The translations under genes were made by a program, and so were the position numbers. From assembly GCA_031082185.1 (NCBI GenBank), contig JAVHLI010000007.1:1-64000 (forward strand): a stretch of DNA of 64,000 nucleotides, read 5' to 3'. The stretch comes from a bacterium. GTDB lineage: Bacteria; Sysuimicrobiota; Sysuimicrobiia; Sysuimicrobiales; Humicultoraceae. Positions 48,153 through 58,509 of the stretch are shown here, piece after piece. Each line of letters starts with the position of its first letter. Within the stretch, counting starts at the first letter, position 1. Under the pieces are notes generated by a model. That model had not been told where the DNA came from. It ran no database searches and saw only the letters and a list, made by a program, of their open reading frames with translations.

Positions 48153-49709
48153 CTACCGTGTCTCAAGCCACGAGTTCCACCACACATGCGTGGGGATGTT
48201 GACGTAGCCCTTGAGTTCCTTCCTGTAGAGGTGCAGCACGAAGTAGTCGCCGAACTTGATCGTGCCCGCATCCTCGTACCAGAGCTTCTGCATCCGCTTC
48301 CAAAGGTCGTGGCGCACCTTCGGGTCGGAGTGTCGCCGCATCAAGGTCATCATCGCGTTCATGTCGCGATTGTCGTACCAGCCCGGCCACGAGGGCTGCA
48401 GCGACAGCAGCAGCACCGGATCGGCGACGAAGCTGAACGCCGTGCTGAACACGTCCCAAAGCTCGGGCCGCGCGCGGCGCGCCACCAGCGTGGCCCAGTC
48501 CACAATCTGGAGGTCCACCACGAACCCCGCCCGCTCTAGCATCGGCTTGACCACCTGTCCCGCGGTTCCGTAGGCGACGTACTCCATCGTCGTGACCCAG
48601 CGTATGGGCTCGCCCTTGTACCCGGCCTCGGCGAGCAACTGCCGGGCGCGCTCGGTGTTCTTCTGGTTGACGAACTCCTTGCCGGCGTCGGTCCACAGGT
48701 AGTGTTCCTTAGGCATCAGCCCTGGGTCTATCCGCCAGAAGCGGGGATTGCCGTAGGCCGCGCGCATAACGGACTCCTGATCCAGCGTGGCCTGGAAGGC
48801 CTGGCGGATCTTCTTGTTCCCCATCAGCGGCGACCTGTTGTTGAAGACCGCGGTGAGCCAGCTCGCCGTCTCGGTGATGAAGGGCACGAGATCAGGATCG
48901 GTGCGCAGCCGGTCGTACTCGTCGGGCGGGATCGTCTCGGCGAAGTGGTACTCCCCCCGCTTGACGCCGGCGATCCGCACCGCCGCGTCGGGCACGGGGA
49001 TGACGTAGATCGAGTCGAAGTAGGCGTGCTTGCGACCGGTCGCCCCGTCCGGCTCCTCGGTGCGGGCCGCGTAGCCATCGAACCGGTCGAGCCGGATGTG
49101 CCGGTCGGGCAGGTGCTCCACGAACTTGTAGGGACCGGTGCTGATGAATCGCTTGACCGGGCCTGTGCCCGCCTCGTCAATTACCTCTTTGGGGAAGATC
49201 ACCGCCGACTGTCCGACCCAGCCCAGATCCAGCGGCAGCAGCGCGTACGGATCCCGCAGCTTCATGACCACGGTCATGGGATCGGGGTTGGTGAGCGAGA
49301 CCACGTTGGCAAACAGCCCCCGGCCCCGCGTTGCGATCCGGCCCCACCGCTCGAGCGACGCCTTGACGTCGTCGCTGGTGAGGTCCTTGCCGTTGTGGAA
49401 CTTGACTCCTCGCCGCAGGGTGAACGTGTAGGTGAGCCGGTCGGGGCTGAGCGTCCACTTGTCCACCAGCACCGGCTTGGGCTCGAACTTCCGGTTGACG
49501 GCAAACAGGCCCTCGTTGACGTGGTTCATGATGTGGCCTGTGATTGCCGCGGTGGTCCAGTGCTGATCCAGCGTAGGCGGCTCCCCGATGTGCGCGATCC
49601 GCAACGCACCGCCACGCCGCGGCTGCTGGGCCGCGCTGGGAATCAGGGGAAGAAGAACCAGGGCCAATATGACGGCCAGTGCAACTGCACGACCTGGGAG
49701 GAACCTCAC
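48153..49709 (-). CDS. Extracellular peptide/substrate-binding protein (SBP_bac_5)
   Basis: 518 residues. Signal peptide (AVALAVILALVLLPLIPSAA), then GGALRIAHIGEPPTLDQHWT, YTFTLRRGVKFHNGKDLTSD and a TPYKF-like STGPYKFVEH, all hallmarks of DppA/OppA-type binding proteins. No lipobox Cys is visible after the signal, so it may be soluble or anchored otherwise. First gene of the transporter cluster. Confidence 0.93.
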   Translation of the reverse strand: MRFLPGRAVALAVILALVLLPLIPSAAQQPRRGGALRIAHIGEPPTLDQHWTTAAITGHIMNHVNEGLFAVNRKFEPKPVLVDKWTLSPDRLTYTFTLRRGVKFHNGKDLTSDDVKASLERWGRIATRGRGLFANVVSLTNPDPMTVVMKLRDPYALLPLDLGWVGQSAVIFPKEVIDEAGTGPVKRFISTGPYKFVEHLPDRHIRLDRFDGYAARTEEPDGATGRKHAYFDSIYVIPVPDAAVRIAGVKRGEYHFAETIPPDEYDRLRTDPDLVPFITETASWLTAVFNNRSPLMGNKKIRQAFQATLDQESVMRAAYGNPRFWRIDPGLMPKEHYLWTDAGKEFVNQKNTERARQLLAEAGYKGEPIRWVTTMEYVAYGTAGQVVKPMLERAGFVVDLQIVDWATLVARRARPELWDVFSTAFSFVADPVLLLSLQPSWPGWYDNRDMNAMMTLMRRHSDPKVRHDLWKRMQKLWYEDAGTIKFGDYFVLHLYRKELKGYVNIPTHVWWNSWLETR

Positions 49710-49741
49710 GACGGCATTCCCTCCTTAGATTTCATCTGGCG

Positions 49742-49754
49742 TAGTGTGACACTA
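49742..49754. promoter_or_regulatory. Perfect palindrome upstream of the binding-protein gene
   Basis: TAGTGT-G-ACACTA, centred ~39 bp before the start codon, in the only sizeable gap before the transporter genes. Likely an operator, regulator unknown. A neighbouring TATGCT (minus strand, 49754-49759) could be a -10 element. Confidence 0.4.
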
Positions 49755-49810
49755 GCATATCAGAAACCATCCCACAACACGCCCGCGCCGTCCCGCGTAG
49801 GCGCCACGGC

Positions 49811-51088
49811 CTACTGCGTGCCGGGAGCAACGTCCAACTCGGAAAGCAGCGCCCGCGCTTCCGCCAGGGCGTCCCCGAATACCTCCACCGCATGATCCAC
49901 CTGGGCATCGGTCGCGATCAGCGGCGGAGCAAACCTGATGACCTCCGGCCGGTTGATCCCATGAAAAGCCAGCACCTGCCGCTGCACCATTCCCGCCAGC
50001 ACCAGGAAGGCCACGTCGGGGTCGGCGAACTCCGCTCCCACCAGAGCGCCGCGGCCCCGGACATCGGTGGTCATCCCGGGAACGGTCGAGGCAGCCTGGC
50101 GCAGCCCGGCCATCAGGCGATTCCCTATCTCCGTGGCGCGAGGCAGCAGCCCTTCCTCCTGGATGACCCGTATCGTTGCGGCGGACGCGGCCCATCCCAG
50201 ACGGTTGCCGAACGTGGTGGTGTGCATGTAGGGATGCTTCGTCATCGCCCCCCACAGGTGCGGGCGGGCGATGAAAGCCCCCACCGGGGCTATGCCGCCC
50301 CCCAGCCCCTTGGACGAAGTGAGGATGTCGGGGACCACATCATCGTGCTCGCATGCCCACATCTTGCCGGTGCGACCCATCCCGGTCTGCACCTCATCGA
50401 GGATGAGCAGGGCGCCTGAGCGGTCACAGATCTCGCGCAGCGCCCTCAGGTAGCCGTCCGGCGGCACCACCACTCCGTTCTCGCCCTGGATCGGCTCCAC
50501 GATCACGGCGCCGGTCTTGGGGGTCACCTTGGCGGCGACCGCCTCGGCATCCCCAAACGGCACATGGACGACGCCGGGTATCAGGGGCTCGAACGGCTTG
50601 CGGTACATCTCCCGCCCAGAGACCGACAGGGCGCCCAGCGTCTTGCCGTGAAACGCGCCGATCGTGGCGATGATCTCGGGCCGCCCGGTCGCGGCGCGCG
50701 TCAACTTGAGCGCTCCCTCGTTCGCCTCCGCGCCGCTGTTGCAGAAGAACACGTACTGGAGATCGCCCGGCGTGATCTCTGCCAGGAGCGCAGCGAGATG
50801 ACCCATCGGTTCGTTGGCCATGATCCGCACCGAAAGCGGCATCCGGTCAAGCTCGCGCCGTGCGGCTTCGACCACCTTCGGGTGGCGGTGTCCCACGATG
50901 AAAACAGCGGGGCCGCAGGCGAAGTCCAAATACTCGCGGCCGTAGGCGTCTCGGATTATGGCCCCTTGGGCCTCGACCTCCAGCGTCTCTACGCCGAGGA
51001 ACTTGTACCCCTGGACCCACGAGGGGTTCAAATGGTCGGAGTACTGTTGCAAAACGCGCCGCACGCGCTCGTCCACCTCGCGACTCAT
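49811..51088 (-). CDS. Class III PLP-dependent aminotransferase
   Basis: 425 residues from ATG 51088 (GGGGAGGCAGAAGG upstream). Class III features: FFCNSGAEANEGALKLTRAA, VIVEPIQGENGVVVPPDGYL, LILDEVQTGMGRTGKMWACE and the PLP Lys in LTSSKGLGGGIAPVGAF. It resembles acetylornithine, ornithine or 4-aminobutyrate transaminases; the exact substrate cannot be read. Start overlaps the NUDIX stop by 4 bp. Confidence 0.93.
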   Translation of the reverse strand: MSREVDERVRRVLQQYSDHLNPSWVQGYKFLGVETLEVEAQGAIIRDAYGREYLDFACGPAVFIVGHRHPKVVEAARRELDRMPLSVRIMANEPMGHLAALLAEITPGDLQYVFFCNSGAEANEGALKLTRAATGRPEIIATIGAFHGKTLGALSVSGREMYRKPFEPLIPGVVHVPFGDAEAVAAKVTPKTGAVIVEPIQGENGVVVPPDGYLRALREICDRSGALLILDEVQTGMGRTGKMWACEHDDVVPDILTSSKGLGGGIAPVGAFIARPHLWGAMTKHPYMHTTTFGNRLGWAASAATIRVIQEEGLLPRATEIGNRLMAGLRQAASTVPGMTTDVRGRGALVGAEFADPDVAFLVLAGMVQRQVLAFHGINRPEVIRFAPPLIATDAQVDHAVEVFGDALAEARALLSELDVAPGTQ

Positions 51089-51567
51089 CCTTCTGCCTCC
51101 CCAGCCGTCGCCAGGCATTCCAGCGCGTTCTGCGCCCGGCGAACAATCTCGCGCGTCTCCTTGTATTTGATCCGCGCCAGCGCCTCGTCGAATGTTACCC
51201 ACTCCGCGGCCACAAATCCTTCCTCACGCTGGGGCCGGGTTTCCTCCCCCCCGAGGAACTCCAGGAGGAAGTAGTGGACGGTCTTGTCATAGAACGTGTC
51301 CTCGGTACGCCAGAAGAACGAGTACCGCTCTCGCCCAAGGTCGCTCACCACGCGCACGTTCGAGAGCCCTACCTCTTCGCGCACCTCGCGCAGCGCCACG
51401 GCCTCGGAGGTCTCCCCGGGCTCCATGGTTCCCTTGGGCAGCATCCACTTGCCGGCCTCATGCTGCAGGATCAGGATCCGTACCTCGTCGCCGGCGCGAT
51501 CGTACACCACGCCGCCGGCGCTCTGGGCACGCTTGATCGGTTTTCGCCGCCTCGATGGAGCCGCCAT
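51085..51567 (-). CDS. NUDIX hydrolase
   Basis: 160 residues from ATG 51567 with GGAGGGAGA just before it. The Nudix box reads GTMEPGETSEAVALREVREE then VG (G-x5-E-x7-R-E-x2-E-E). QSAGGVVYDRAGDEVRILIL and KWMLPKG resemble the diadenosine polyphosphate or MutT-like branch. Substrate unknown. Confidence 0.93.
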   Translation of the reverse strand: MAAPSRRRKPIKRAQSAGGVVYDRAGDEVRILILQHEAGKWMLPKGTMEPGETSEAVALREVREEVGLSNVRVVSDLGRERYSFFWRTEDTFYDKTVHYFLLEFLGGEETRPQREEGFVAAEWVTFDEALARIKYKETREIVRRAQNALECLATAGEAEG

Positions 51568-51625
51568 TCTCCCTCCGTCAACACGAAAGCCCCGGGCCCA
51601 CACCCGCGCCCGCGCGGTCCGACGC

Positions 51626-52072
51626 CTAGCACCCCAATGCCTCGCGCACGATGCGCTCAACCGCCCGGCCCTCTGCTCGTCCGGCCACCTGACGCATCAC
51701 CCGACCCATCACGCGGCCGAACTCCCCGCCGCCGGTTGCACCTGTATCGGCGACGACCTCCGCCACAATCCGACGGAGCTCGGCGTCCTCCAGCGGCGCC
51801 GGAAGGTAGCCCAGCAGGATGGCCATCTCCAACTGTTCCTTCGCCACCAGATCGTCCCGCCCACCCCGCGTGAAACCCTCGATCGCCTCGCGGCGGCGGC
51901 GGACTTCGCGTTGCATGACCTCGATTACCTCGGGCTCGGTCAGGGGCCGGCGGCGCTCGATCTCGGCGTTCTGCAGCGCCGCCCGCGCCAAGCGGATCGT
52001 CGAGGTGCGCAGCGCGTCTCTGGCGCGCATTGCATCCTTGAGGTCCTCCCCGAGGCGTTGCTCGATAGTCAC
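51626..52072 (-). CDS. yqeY: GatB/YqeY domain protein
   Basis: 148 residues from GTG 52072. VTIEQRLGEDLKDAMRARDA, TIRLARAALQNAEIERRRPL and GRVMGRVMRQVAGRAEGRAV match YqeY, a stand-alone version of the GatB tRNA-binding domain. It follows rpsU, the usual order in many Gram-positive-type genomes. Confidence 0.94.
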   Translation of the reverse strand: MTIEQRLGEDLKDAMRARDALRTSTIRLARAALQNAEIERRRPLTEPEVIEVMQREVRRRREAIEGFTRGGRDDLVAKEQLEMAILLGYLPAPLEDAELRRIVAEVVADTGATGGGEFGRVMGRVMRQVAGRAEGRAVERIVREALGC

Positions 52073-52109
52073 CGGCGTTCCCCGATGGCCTGGGCCAGCC
52101 CGGCCGGAG

Positions 52110-52286
52110 CTAGCGGCGCTTCCGCTTCGCGCTGCGGGCCAGCTTCCGGCGCTTCTTCTGGGCCGGCGTCTCGAAGTGCTCGTGACGCTTGGCATCGGTG
52201 AGGATCCCGGATCGCTTCACCTGCCGCTTGAACCGCCGCAGCGCGGCGTCCAGACTCTCGTCCTTCCCCACGCGAATTTCCGCCAT
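52110..52286 (-). CDS. rpsU: 30S ribosomal protein S21
   Basis: 58 residues from ATG 52286. MAEIRVGKDESLDAALRRFK, RQVKRSGILTDAKRHEHFET, and a basic tail KKRRKLARSAKRKRR are diagnostic of S21. GAGGGGTGATGGGG precedes the start; a GTG at 52304 adds six residues and is less likely. Confidence 0.97.
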   Translation of the reverse strand: MAEIRVGKDESLDAALRRFKRQVKRSGILTDAKRHEHFETPAQKKRRKLARSAKRKRR

Positions 52287-52420
52287 CGCCCCATCACCCC
52301 TCAAACAGACAGGAAGCAGGCTCCTCCACCCTGCGCTTGAGGAACCTGCCGTCCTAAACCGGTGCGGCCGCCACTTCCAACCGCCGCCTCAACGATCGTG
52401 GCAGGTCTTACGACGAGCGT

Positions 52421-52450
52421 ATTATACATCAGCCCGAAATGGGGTGTCAA
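52421..52450 (-). promoter_or_regulatory. Consensus sigma-A promoter of the rpsU operon
   Basis: Perfect TTGACA (52445-52450) and TATAAT (52421-52426) on the minus strand, 18 bp apart. The leader to the rpsU start is ~130 bp. Confidence 0.85.
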
Positions 52451-52516
52451 AAGCCCGGCTTGCGCGCGCCGGCGCCCAGGGTAGACTGGATGGGGTGTCA
52501 GACCTGGAGGTGCGGC

Positions 52517-53701
52517 ATGGTTGATGTGGTGATCCTGAGCGCGGTGCGAACTCCCATCGGACGGTTCATGGGAGGCCTGGCGACGATACCGGCCACGCGG
52601 CTGGGCGGCCTGGTGGTAACCGAGGCGCTGCGGCGCGCCGGCGTGCCGGCCGATGCGGTCAGCGAGGTAATCATGGGCAACGTACTGAGCGCCGGCCTGG
52701 GTCAGGCCCCGGCGCGCCAGGCCGTGCTGGCGGCCGGGTTGCCGAACTCGGTCCCGGCCACCATGGTCAACAAGATGTGCGGATCCGGGCTCAAGGCGGT
52801 GATGATGGGCTGCCAGGCAATCCAGGCCGGGGACGCAGAGATCGTGGTCGCCGGCGGGATGGAGAACATGAGCGCGGCCCCACACCTGGCCGAGCGCGTG
52901 CGCAGCGGGTACCGTCTTGGAGATGGCGTTCTGGTGGACGTCATTCTCCGCGACGGGCTGCACGACGCCTACGGCCACGGGCACATGGGAAACTGCGCCG
53001 AGATCCTGGCCCGCACCCGCGGGATCACGCGCGAGGAGCAGGACGCGTTTGCGGCGGAGAGCTACCGCCGCACGATTGCGGCAATGGACGCAGGGGAGTT
53101 CGGCGCTGAGATCCTGCCGGTCCATCCCGACAGCGGCGCGCCGACGGTGGCCGAGGACGAAGAACCCCGCCGGGTGAACTACGCCAAGATCCCAACCCTG
53201 AAGCCCGCCTTCCAGGTGGACGGTACCGTGACCGCCGCCAACGCGAGCTCGATAAGCGACGGCGCCGCCGCGGTTGTGCTGGCATCGTCCGAGGACGCCC
53301 GCCGGATGGGCCGGACGCCGCTGGCCAGGATCGCCGGGCAGGCCGTGGCGGCAATGGCGCCGGAGTGGTTCACCATCGCGCCCGCCGAGGCCGTCAGGCG
53401 TCTGCTGGCCAGGGTGGGATGGACCGCGCAAGATGTGGATCTCTTCGAAATCAACGAGGCGTTTGCCGCGGTCGTGATCGGTGTGAGCCGCGAGCTGGAA
53501 ATCGGAACCGAACGGGTCAACGTCCGCGGCGGAGCCGTGGCAATGGGCCACCCTATCGGCGCGAGCGGCGCGCGGATCCTCACGACGCTTCTGCACGCGA
53601 TGGCCGCGCGCGGGGCACGACGCGGAGTTGCCGCGGCCTGCCTGGCCGGCGGTGAAGCGGTGGCGCTGGCAGTCGAGAGGACCGCCGGGGTGACTGATTG
53701 A
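52517..53701 (+). CDS. Acetyl-CoA C-acyltransferase (thiolase)
   Basis: 394 residues from ATG 52517 (CTGGAGGTGCGGC upstream). The acyl-enzyme Cys is in VNKMCGSGLKAVMMGCQAIQ (residue ~88), the His in INEAFAAV and GGAVAMGHPIGASGARI, and the second Cys in VAAACLAGGEAVAL. Degradative or biosynthetic thiolase cannot be separated. Divergent from rpsU. Confidence 0.95.
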   Translation: MVDVVILSAVRTPIGRFMGGLATIPATRLGGLVVTEALRRAGVPADAVSEVIMGNVLSAGLGQAPARQAVLAAGLPNSVPATMVNKMCGSGLKAVMMGCQAIQAGDAEIVVAGGMENMSAAPHLAERVRSGYRLGDGVLVDVILRDGLHDAYGHGHMGNCAEILARTRGITREEQDAFAAESYRRTIAAMDAGEFGAEILPVHPDSGAPTVAEDEEPRRVNYAKIPTLKPAFQVDGTVTAANASSISDGAAAVVLASSEDARRMGRTPLARIAGQAVAAMAPEWFTIAPAEAVRRLLARVGWTAQDVDLFEINEAFAAVVIGVSRELEIGTERVNVRGGAVAMGHPIGASGARILTTLLHAMAARGARRGVAAACLAGGEAVALAVERTAGVTD

Positions 53702-53726
53702 CGGCCGCCGGGGGCATACCTATAAT
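53698..53726 (+). promoter_or_regulatory. Near-consensus promoter with no gene behind it
   Basis: TTGACG (53698-53703), 17 bp, TATAAT (53721-53726). The -35 overlaps the thiolase stop. The DNA downstream carries no recognised gene on this strand for over 180 bp, then meets the converging DUF881 gene. Confidence 0.75.
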
Positions 53727-53732
53727 GAATCC

Positions 53733-53911
53733 CCGCCTCAAACGAGGGCGGTGCCGCACGGTCGGGTCGTACCAAGAACGCGCCGCGCGACCATGACCCA
53801 AGAGCGGTATGCCTCTCTGAGGGCGGGAAATCGGTGCGGCCGTGCCGGCCGGAGGAGACGGGGCAGCGCCTCGGCTCACCTGGCGACGGCCGCGCCGGCT
53901 TTGTGCGGCGG
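53733..53911 (+). ncRNA. Candidate small structured RNA
   Basis: Directly behind the strong promoter. It starts with a compact hairpin (CCGCCTC-AAAC-GAGGGCGG) and contains a second similar one (GCCTC-TCT-GAGGGC) and GC-rich pairing (GGTGCGGCCGTGCCGGCC). The only frame (62 codons) has no coding character. It does not match SRP RNA, tmRNA, RNase P or a riboswitch I recognise. ~180 nt is in the size range of 6S RNA, but I could not draw the diagnostic long bulged helix. Confidence 0.4.
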
Positions 53912-54652
53912 CTACTCGGCGGGTTTGGGTCGGGCATAACGAAAAGACTCGGCGGTCCGCCTGGCAGGAATCCGCAGCCGTTCGCTGACCTGCACCGTCA
54001 CTTGGATCCCCACAGAGCGCAGCCCTTCCACGAACCCACCGCGGATGGCCAGGGCTGCCTGCAGCGCGGCCGGATCCCCAATGGCCTCGATGCGGTACGG
54101 CGGGGCAACGGCGGTGGACCCTACCTGCAAGGCGCCGCCGGCCAGCCGGATGCTGGTCGTGGCCAAGATGCGGACCCCGTTGATGGCCATGGCCTCGGCA
54201 CCCGCGGACCAAAGCTCGTTGGCCACACCCGAGAGATCCTGTGCCTCCACGGCGGACGGCAGGACGCCGCCCTTCCCAGGGGCCCCGCCCCGCGCCACGA
54301 CGCGCACCCCAGGACCCTCCACCGGGACCAGGCCCAGCACCAACCTGTAACGGGCCAGATCCCTCGCCATGGCCTCTGACAGGCCGCGGCCCTCGATGAC
54401 AGCGGCCTCGTAGTCACGCGCCCGCCGCCTCAGCGCGTCCACCTCGGCCTCCAGCAGTCTGCGCGCATCCTCCTGTTGCCTAACAAGGACGGCCAGTTCC
54501 GCAAGGCGCCAGGAAGGCAGCGCCCCTGCCTGGCGGATGGGCTGTCGGGTCCTCATCTGCGCCACGACCATGAAGCCGACGACGACCAGGAACAATGCCA
54601 CGGCGCCTTGCCACCGACTGATGGAAAGCATGTGGCGGGTGCGGCGCAACAT
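53912..54652 (-). CDS. DUF881 family membrane-anchored protein
   Basis: 246 residues. One N-terminal membrane segment (GAVALFLVVVGFMVVAQM), a coiled-coil (LAVLVRQQEDARRLLEAEVD), then the DUF881 fold (GPGVRVVARGG, LSGVANELWSAGAEAMAING, PPYRIEAIGDPAALQAAL). Usually near division or cell-wall genes in Gram-positive-type bacteria; function unknown. TATACT lies 12 bp before the ATG, so the mRNA may be nearly leaderless. Confidence 0.9.
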   Translation of the reverse strand: MLRRTRHMLSISRWQGAVALFLVVVGFMVVAQMRTRQPIRQAGALPSWRLAELAVLVRQQEDARRLLEAEVDALRRRARDYEAAVIEGRGLSEAMARDLARYRLVLGLVPVEGPGVRVVARGGAPGKGGVLPSAVEAQDLSGVANELWSAGAEAMAINGVRILATTSIRLAGGALQVGSTAVAPPYRIEAIGDPAALQAALAIRGGFVEGLRSVGIQVTVQVSERLRIPARRTAESFRYARPKPAE

Positions 54653-54852
54653 ACCGTCAGTATAGCACCCGATACCCCGGCTACCCCCTGCTGGAGAGCA
54701 CGCTCAACGCCTTGGAACGTCGAAAAACCGCGAAAGCCGGAGAAATCGGGACTTTCATGGAGATAATGAGAGCCAGCGCCTGGAAACCACTCAGGACGGC
54801 CTGGGCGCCGTTCTTGCGTTGGCGCCGCCGGTTCTGAACAATAGGAGATGGA

Positions 54853-54879
54853 TTGGCACTGTCCGGTGGAGAGTGCTAA
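54853..54879 (+). promoter_or_regulatory. CIRCE operator (HrcA site)
   Basis: TTGGCACTG-N9-GAGTGCTAA. The right arm is a perfect match to TTAGCACTC-N9-GAGTGCTAA and the left arm matches 7 of 9. It lies 24 bp before the groEL start, implying repression by HrcA under non-stress conditions. Confidence 0.9.
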
Positions 54880-54903
54880 CACACCGCTGTCAGGAGGATG
54901 GAG

Positions 54904-56535
<1,632 letters not shown>

Positions 56536-56556
56536 ACTGCCGGGTTCGCAGATGTA

Positions 56557-56587
56557 GAAGGGACGCGGGCGACCCCCGCGTCCCTTC
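56557..56587 (+). terminator. groEL terminator hairpin
   Basis: 13-bp perfect stem GAAGGGACGCGGG/CCCGCGTCCCTTC with a 5-nt loop, 22 bp after the groEL stop. The following tract is weak in T (GCATTCTCTTGTTC). Confidence 0.75.
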
Positions 56588-56614
56588 CGCATTCTCTTGT
56601 TCGAGTATCTGAGC

Positions 56615-56692
56615 TGGGGTGACCGACGGGATTTGAACCCGCGGCCTCCTGAGCCACAGTCAGGCGCTCTGCCAAGCTGAGCTACGGCCACC
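56615..56692 (-). tRNA. tRNA-His (GTG)
   Basis: Complete cloverleaf on the minus strand: acceptor GTGGCCG/CGGTCAC with an extra 5' G (-1) opposite C73, D-arm AGCTCAGCTTGGCAGAGC, anticodon loop CTGTGGC (anticodon GTG), T-arm GCGGGTTCAAATCCCGT, and an encoded CCA end. The -1 G is the histidine identity element. Confidence 0.97.
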
Positions 56693-56732
56693 ACGCGTCA
56701 CCGCAGATTGTAGCACAGCGCCGGGAGGCGCC

Positions 56733-57011
56733 TCAATCCTCGCGGGTCGGCTCCTCGCTGCGCGGCTGCAGGCCGTGCGCCTGAGCGACGCCTAGCGGCG
56801 TCAGCATCGTGATCGCATGATCGGTGCCGATACCCTGCCGCTCCACGAGCCCCTGCGCCTCCGCCTCCAGGCGCGCGATCACGACCTGGTGCAGCGGCAT
56901 CCCTGTCAGCTCGGCAAGGCGGCCATCCGTGAGGCCGCGACGGAACCAGGCCTTTTCGTCAAGCAGGATGGAAAGCAGCCGCGCAATGTCGGCCGCCGTG
57001 TCTGGGCGCAT
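56733..57011 (-). CDS. Small winged-helix-like protein, function unknown
   Basis: 92 residues from ATG 57011 (GGAGAGGTCA upstream). TAADIARLLSILLDEKAWFR, LTDGRLAELTGMPLHQVVIA and RLEAEAQGLVERQGIG suggest a winged-helix DNA-binding fold. No partner domain. It stands alone between tRNA-His and the glycan operon. Confidence 0.65.
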   Translation of the reverse strand: MRPDTAADIARLLSILLDEKAWFRRGLTDGRLAELTGMPLHQVVIARLEAEAQGLVERQGIGTDHAITMLTPLGVAQAHGLQPRSEEPTRED

Positions 57012-57116
57012 TGACCTCTCCCCTCCGGCATCAGGGATCGGGACCTGCAAACGGGTATCCATATGTCAGTTGTGCCCAAGACGCGCGGATTCTAGGCAGG
57101 GCCCGCGACGTGCGGC

Positions 57117-58505
57117 CTACCGGTCGGTGGCCAGGGACCGCAGGTGCGTATCTGCAAAGATGCGCGCGCCCTGCGCGCGCACGTGATGGTTAAGCAGCCG
57201 CAGTTTCAGGTAGAGACCGAGGTACTTCGTGCTGATCTCCGTGACGGCTGCCTCTCCGGTCAGCGCGTCTACCTCCCAGGCCAGGCCGTACGGCTGGCGG
57301 TAGTGCCGCTCCAGCGCGGTGGAAAGCAGCGCCGCCTCCTCCCCCCACTCCCTATCCTCCGTCAGCTGCTCGATCTTGATCAGGTTCACGGCGAGGTCCA
57401 CGAGTGGGTCGAGCGCGGCGTTGCGGTCGGCGTCCCGGTTCGGTATCAACCCAGCCGTGGTGCGCCGCCGCAGCCAGGCGCGGGCCGACCGGCGCGCGGC
57501 GAGCAGGCACTCCTCATCGCCCATGTCGTGGAAGATGTCGAGGAGCAGCTCCATCCACGTGTTGTTCGCGAACAGCGAGAGATCCCTCGTCGCGCCTCGT
57601 GCCGACCGCACGTCGTAGAACCGGCCGTCCTGTGCCGTCATGGCGTCGAGCGCACAGCGCTTCCAGCGCATCACAGCAGAGCGAATCCACTCATGACCGC
57701 CGGCCCTGTGGAGAGCCAGCAGCCCGAAGACGAAGAACGCGTCCCCCTTGGCGATGACGCTGTCGCCCGACCCCGGGCGCCCGCGCGCCCTGAAAGCCAG
57801 GTCCAGCATAGGAACGACAAGGTCGCCCAATGCGCTGGTTGGGAACCGCACGGGAAGAAGTCCCTGGGCACGAACCTCCGGCAGGGCCAGCACCGCCTGT
57901 GCCATCTCCGCAGCCCAGGACAGGAGGGCCGGATCGCCCGTTATGTCGTAGATCTTGACGAGCCCCTCGATCCACGCACCGGCCAGCATCGAACTACCTA
58001 GCGGCAGGTGGAGGCGCAGGGGCCGGCAGGGGAGTACCGCGTACACCGGAAGCCCGCTACGGCCGGCAGCCAGGAGTCGGACACCCGCCAGGAAGCGCTC
58101 GACTTCGGAGGAGATCACCCCCTTACCCCAGGTGCGAAGCGACTCCGCCAGGCCCCACAGAGTATCCACCGAGGCCAGATTGGAGTACAGGATCCTGTGA
58201 GTGCGTCCCCGGAGACCATGAACGAGTGCGAGGCCGTGGATGAGGCCGCTGGGGGCCTGAGCAAGGCGCAGCGCTTCCAGAACCTGGCCCCTGGCCCACT
58301 CGCACAACGCGCCGTCGCCGGTGATCAGCCCGAGTTCGTGGACGTACTGCACGTAATCCCCCAGTTCGTCAATGATAGGGCTGGGGTCGCGTATGCAGCC
58401 GCGCCGGACGTCCACTGTGCGCGCCAGGAGTCCGTGCCCTCCGCAGTACCGATCGCGCAGGAGCCGGGCGACCTCAACTGCCGGGGCCAGATCGCCACCC
58501 GCCAC
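57117..58505 (-). CDS. Alpha/alpha-barrel protein of the glycan operon (epimerase or hydrolase-like)
   Basis: 462 residues, start GTG 58505 with GGGGAGG lying in the end of the preceding gene. Repeated paired helices (DELGDYVQYVHELGLITGDG, WIEGLVKIYDITGDPALLSW, FANNTWMELLLDIFHDMGDE, TEISTKYLGLYLKLRLLNHH) suggest an (alpha/alpha)6 barrel as in N-acylglucosamine epimerases, unsaturated glucuronyl hydrolases or C5-epimerases. No diagnostic catalytic motif. Last gene of the operon. Confidence 0.6.
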   Translation of the reverse strand: MAGGDLAPAVEVARLLRDRYCGGHGLLARTVDVRRGCIRDPSPIIDELGDYVQYVHELGLITGDGALCEWARGQVLEALRLAQAPSGLIHGLALVHGLRGRTHRILYSNLASVDTLWGLAESLRTWGKGVISSEVERFLAGVRLLAAGRSGLPVYAVLPCRPLRLHLPLGSSMLAGAWIEGLVKIYDITGDPALLSWAAEMAQAVLALPEVRAQGLLPVRFPTSALGDLVVPMLDLAFRARGRPGSGDSVIAKGDAFFVFGLLALHRAGGHEWIRSAVMRWKRCALDAMTAQDGRFYDVRSARGATRDLSLFANNTWMELLLDIFHDMGDEECLLAARRSARAWLRRRTTAGLIPNRDADRNAALDPLVDLAVNLIKIEQLTEDREWGEEAALLSTALERHYRQPYGLAWEVDALTGEAAVTEISTKYLGLYLKLRLLNHHVRAQGARIFADTHLRSLATDR

Positions 58506-58509
58506 GCCG

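Noticed and set aside
53733-53911. SRP RNA, tmRNA or RNase P RNA
   Set aside because: The diagnostic loops (for example GGAAGCAG of SRP RNA) are absent and the length does not fit tmRNA or RNase P.
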